A stretch of 64,000 nucleotides of DNA from NCBI GenBank assembly GCA_015680905.1, contig CM027377.1, positions 59,603,501-59,667,500 of the forward strand, read 5' to 3'. Under the pieces are notes generated by a model. The model saw only the letters and a program-made list of their open reading frames with translations, did no database searches and was not told where the DNA came from. Position numbers and translations under genes: made by a program. Below are positions 60,711 to 64,000 of the stretch, in pieces. This stretch comes from Coptis chinensis. Lineage: Eukaryota; Streptophyta; Magnoliopsida; Ranunculales; Ranunculaceae. Within the stretch, counting starts at the first letter, position 1, and every line of letters begins with the position of its first letter.

Positions 60711-62211
60711 TGATCTTTGCACTTTTCGGTGTTTTAGAAGTTGACTTACTACGTGCTAAAACTCAATAATTCCTTACTCACTGCTTTTTTTCTTTGAGAA
60801 TGTCAGTCCTAGTTCGAAAGTAGGGATTTCGTTCCAACTTCTAAGACAAGAATTTAAATGATCACAATTTGGAATCTACACTTTGGAGAACTAAGTGAGA
60901 AGGATTTTATAGATAGATTTTTTTACACAAGTTATCTAAAATTTGTAAGTTTGTTTATAGTTAAATGAAAAGAGAGAGAGATAGGGAAGGATTAATCCTA
61001 CTCATGCAAGGCCTAGCTACAAGTCTTTTAGAAACAGGTCACTACCATCTCAAATCCCTAACATAATATACCTATCTCTAAACATATCATGCTAGTATGT
61101 AGAATTGAAATGATATTTCATCTCCGAAATATCATTCCAACTCCTAGTTCTACTTTACAACAATTGATCGGATAATTGTCAATCTCATCATTTTGGGACG
61201 GGATGAAAAATAGAACCTAAGTCTTTTAAGTAGTGATTTTGGAATCCTAAATTTGTAGCATGATCCTCACATGAGCATCATTAACCCTCCCTTGGGAGAG
61301 TTTTAGCTCATGATCCTAGGATTGAATTAAATTACAAGAAGATATGTGAAATGAAAAAGAAAGAGAATGAAACAAGAAAACTACAACTGTTTACCTAAAT
61401 GAAGAAGAGTTTATTAAAAACTAGAGAGAGTTCCCCATTAACAAGTTACAAGCTTTTCTCTAAAAAACTAAGAACTAAAAAACAAAATTAAAGACATGGA
61501 TATAAATGAAAAGTAAAAGTCAAGGAAGTAAAAGCCTTAACTCCCAAAATCAGCCCCCTTTACATAAGAGAGCCTTTTTCTCTTCTCCCACATGAAACAC
61601 TCTCCTCTCATTTATTTTTCACTTATCCACAACTAACTCCCATTTGACACCTTTCATTTTTAGATAATCATCACCTAAATCCAACTAACTCATTAACTTC
61701 ATGCAAGGTGTCAAAATTGCACCAATTATTTGCACCTTTGTCTTGACTTGCATGATGACTCATCAAATCTTATGGGCCCGCCCTAGTGGGTCCGTCTCAC
61801 GCATTGTCGATGGCAGTCCGGTCTTTTGGCATTTTACAACTTTCCGCCTATTTGTAGAGTTCATCGCTTGACTGATCGTCGGAGCAGCTCACTCGTCGAT
61901 TCGAGTCCCCGGTTCAAGAGATATGAGCTTCGAAGTTTGATACGTGCATGTAATCCCGTTTCGATTGGATTATGTACTATTTGAGTCTTTGGGCTTTAGT
62001 CCCAATTTGTTGGGCTTCATATGGGCTTGATCGGAAGGCATGTGTATACCCTATTCCGTGCTTAAATGCTGGCTTTATCATAATTTTACATTAGTTGCTC
62101 AACCTGCAAAAAAGCATTTAAGATGCGATTATTTCATGATTATTAAGCACAAAATTGACCGAAATGTTATGTCTCTACAGGTTTTTATAATACAGTTTTG
62201 GGTGCTTATCA
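60711..62211 (-). repeat. Element 5 5' LTR (family B, diverged)
   Basis: 1,501 bp. On the minus strand it begins TGATAAGCACCCAAAACTGT at 62211 and follows the element 4 LTR through blocks such as GGTCCCAAAATGA and the ACTCTCTC tract. Confidence 0.82.
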
Positions 62212-62869
62212 AGGGTCATTGTGTTTCCTCTACTACCAAGCCATAAAGGTTATTGTAGTGGATTCGAGGTGGGTATGGTGGGAATATAAGGAGTCTATAA
62301 TAGCGATTCTGTGTTCTTTTTAAGGGTAGTGGTTGGACATCAGAGAGTGAACGCAAATAGGGTGGGCATTTTTACAAGGACACATAGGAAGAGGAAAACA
62401 AGTTATAGTAATATGAGATGATTGTCATCATCATTTGTTGGTGGCAAATTGTGTTCATCATTTAATCAATGTCCTTACTATAGATACAGTGCACAACGAG
62501 CTCCCACCGTTAGTACCAAACTCATTTTGAAGAAACTTGCATACTACATTTCCAAGGGTAAAAAATGGTTTGCCTTGACAGTCATTCAACTAAACTTCAT
62601 CAAGATTCAGTTACCCCAAATGACAGTAGTAAGGTCCCCTCCCATTCTTCAACATTGATGATTTTTCCCTTTCTGTTTATTTTTCCCATTCGATAAGGAG
62701 CCAACGCAAGCGGTATGAAATATACTTGAACTTTTCAGCACAATGAATTTTCAATAATGAATTTCAGACTATACCAAGAAGCTCCTCCTGCAAACAAAAT
62801 TCCACCCATCGAGAAAACCGAAAAAATAATTCAAATAGTGGAACAAAGGGCTTATTCATTTTGTTGCAG
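62212..62869. other. No recognisable feature
   Basis: Between the LTR of element 5 and the WAT1 exon. The open segment at 62422-62658 shows no family motif. It may be intron or flank of the WAT1-related piece. Confidence 0.35.
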
Positions 62870-63022
62870 GATTTGTGGCTTCGGGATTGCCTTTGCTGCA
62901 TGATATATGGTGCATCGGCCGAGTGGCCCGGTGTTTGTGGCCGTGTATCAACTTGTTCAGATCTTAGTTGTCGCCATCGTGGGCTTCCATCGCTTTAGGG
63001 CGAAGCAGTTCTACTTGGGAGG
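62870..63022 (+). pseudogene. WAT1-related (nodulin MtN21/EamA-type) transporter exon
   Basis: A TTGCAG acceptor precedes 62870, and a GTAGGT donor follows at 63023. Read across frames, the exon shows GFVASG, GIAFAA, then GPVFVAVYQLVQILVVAIV and QFYLGG, matching the penultimate membrane segments of plant WAT1-related transporters (family consensus GPVFVAVYQPVQTLVVAI...FYLGG). At least two frame changes are needed to follow it (after GFVASG and after the VAIV helix), and a TGA falls in the middle. The other exons are not seen. These proteins export or import amino acids or auxin; this copy cannot. Confidence 0.78.
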
Positions 63023-63831
63023 GTAGGTACACACTCTTTTTTCCTTCCTTCTCGGAAGATCATGAGCTCAACTACACACAACCCCACAGCCCGTGAAACC
63101 GGTTAGATCGAATCATAAACGCCCAAAATACCGTGTGGTGTTGGACTCAATAGGCATAAATGGCCTACTTGCCGGTGCTCCCCATCGCGGTATTATGGAT
63201 GGACAACTTTGCAAATGACCGCCACCCACATCCATCCGATTTTCTAACTTTCCTTCTTTGTAAAATTTGTGATAATGTGGTTTGATGATCCAATGCTTTT
63301 GTACTAATTTTTTGTGTAATGTGGTTACAACATTGTTCATGTTTTTGTTACAAGTTCATTGGATTGAAGTTGAACTTTTATTAGAGTTTAATATGGTGGA
63401 GTCGTCTATGTCAACAGGGACATTTGTTTCAAGAGTCTAATAGGATTCATCCCGATAGCTCTAGGTTAGGACATGGTTAGGTGGAAAGAATTAATTGACA
63501 AGCACCGAAAGGTGAAGATAAGGTGGCAGTCGAGAAATATTTACATCAGGTCTAAATAACAGAAAAAAGGTTTTCCTTTGCTGCGGTTATGCAATAGTCC
63601 CTTCATCTCATGGGTCCTCGATAGGAGGTCTGGCATCTCAGCCATGGATGCTCAAATTGGATATCAAATTTATTGTTTTCTATCCACCCCTTTTTTTTCG
63701 AACTTTTGTGACATTTTCATGTCTGTGAGTTACCAGAGAACATGATAACACAGTGGTCAGGATTCAACCGAAGTTTTAGTTACTCTTGGATTGGATAATG
63801 GACATTCATGCTATGTTGTTCTTTTGTTCAG
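63023..63831. other. No recognisable feature
   Basis: Sequence between the WAT1 and kinase exons. A minus-strand open segment (63113-63340) has no motif I know. Probably intron or spacer. Confidence 0.35.
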
Positions 63832-64000
63832 TTGTCAGGAAATCTTCTCTCTGCCTATGGTTATGGTGCTTTAGAATTTGAGATGGGTACATATACTTAC
63901 CAGAGTGATGTATATAGCTTTGGAGTAATGTTAGAACTCCTTCTTTGGGAGAAAGTCCTATGATAGGTAATGACTCTGACTTGATCAGTACGGGGTTGTG
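63832..64000 (+). pseudogene. STRUBBELIG-family receptor-like kinase exon, cut by window end
   Basis: After a TTGTTCAG acceptor the frame reads [37 protein letters not shown]. This is kinase subdomains VIII-IX as in STRUBBELIG-receptor family proteins (family: [37 protein letters not shown]). The APE motif is ALE, one Val of GVVMLELL is missing, and an extra T after ELL shifts the frame so that GRKSYDR is read out of phase before a stop. The exon may go on past 64000. A decayed copy on current evidence; the family assignment rests on about 45 residues. Confidence 0.75.

Larger units (their letters stand above)
52957..62211 (-). mobile_element. Element 5: Athila-lineage element (family B), 3' end missing
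   Basis: Minus orientation. 5' LTR 60711-62211, PBS-like site about 60697-60709, leader, gag (57100-59060), protease (about 56700-57080), RT/RNase H (54760-56250), integrase (about 53700-54700), post-integrase ORF remains (53123-53539), stopping at 52957. The long 3' region and 3' LTR are absent. The LTR is clearly diverged from that of element 4. Many breaks (over ten). Confidence 0.85.

Noticed and set aside
1-64000. tRNA, rRNA, organelle-derived DNA, CRISPR or bacterial operon structure
   Set aside because: No cloverleaf with A/B boxes, no rRNA blocks, no plastid or mitochondrial genes and no spaced direct repeats were seen; the only tRNA-like sequences are primer-binding sites.

Overview
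This is plant nuclear DNA, most likely from a eudicot. The evidence is plant-type gene pieces with introns and GT-AG splice sites (serine decarboxylase, class III HD-ZIP, CCT7, a WAT1-related transporter, a STRUBBELIG-type kinase), a plant L1-like LINE remnant, a CACTA-type and other small TIR elements, and above all Athila-lineage Ty3 LTR retrotransposons with an Asp-tRNA-type primer-binding site. I see no intact host gene, no tRNA or rRNA gene and no CRISPR. The species cannot be told by eye.

Layout. 1-4440: decayed pieces of three unrelated host genes on the + strand, with introns kept. 4578-5176: a 75-bp tandem duplication, then a small CACTA-like element. 6043-7860: a 69-bp tandem repeat and a collapsed LINE. 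8062-9441: a 1.38-kb element with roughly 440-bp inverted arms. 9445-62211: a nest of Athila elements. Element 1 (+, from 9445) is broken into at about 14235 by element 2 (-). Element 2 is broken at 20439/20440 by element 4 (+, 20440-52956). Element 4 is interrupted by element 3 (-, 30293-45174), which has two LTRs and a matching 5-bp duplication (GCCCA). Element 5 (-, 52957-62211) is joined tail to tail to the truncated 3' LTR of element 4. Element 2 also carries a TIR element inside a (TA)n tract (16937-18174). 62870-64000: pieces of a WAT1-related gene and a receptor-like kinase, again on +.

Two LTR families occur. Family A (starts TGATAAGAGCCC) covers elements 1, 2 and 3; family B (starts TGATAAGCACCC) covers elements 4 and 5. 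Elements 3, 4 and 5 carry recognisable gag-protease-RT-RNase H-integrase remains. Element 1 and the part of element 2 in the window go straight from gag/protease to the 3' region without RT or integrase, so they look like non-autonomous partners of element 3. All are fossils with many breaks. The most interesting structure is in the long non-coding stretch between integrase and the 3' LTR: repeated polypurine-tract-like G tracts, two conserved palindromes, and an internal TATA-plus-leader module in three elements.
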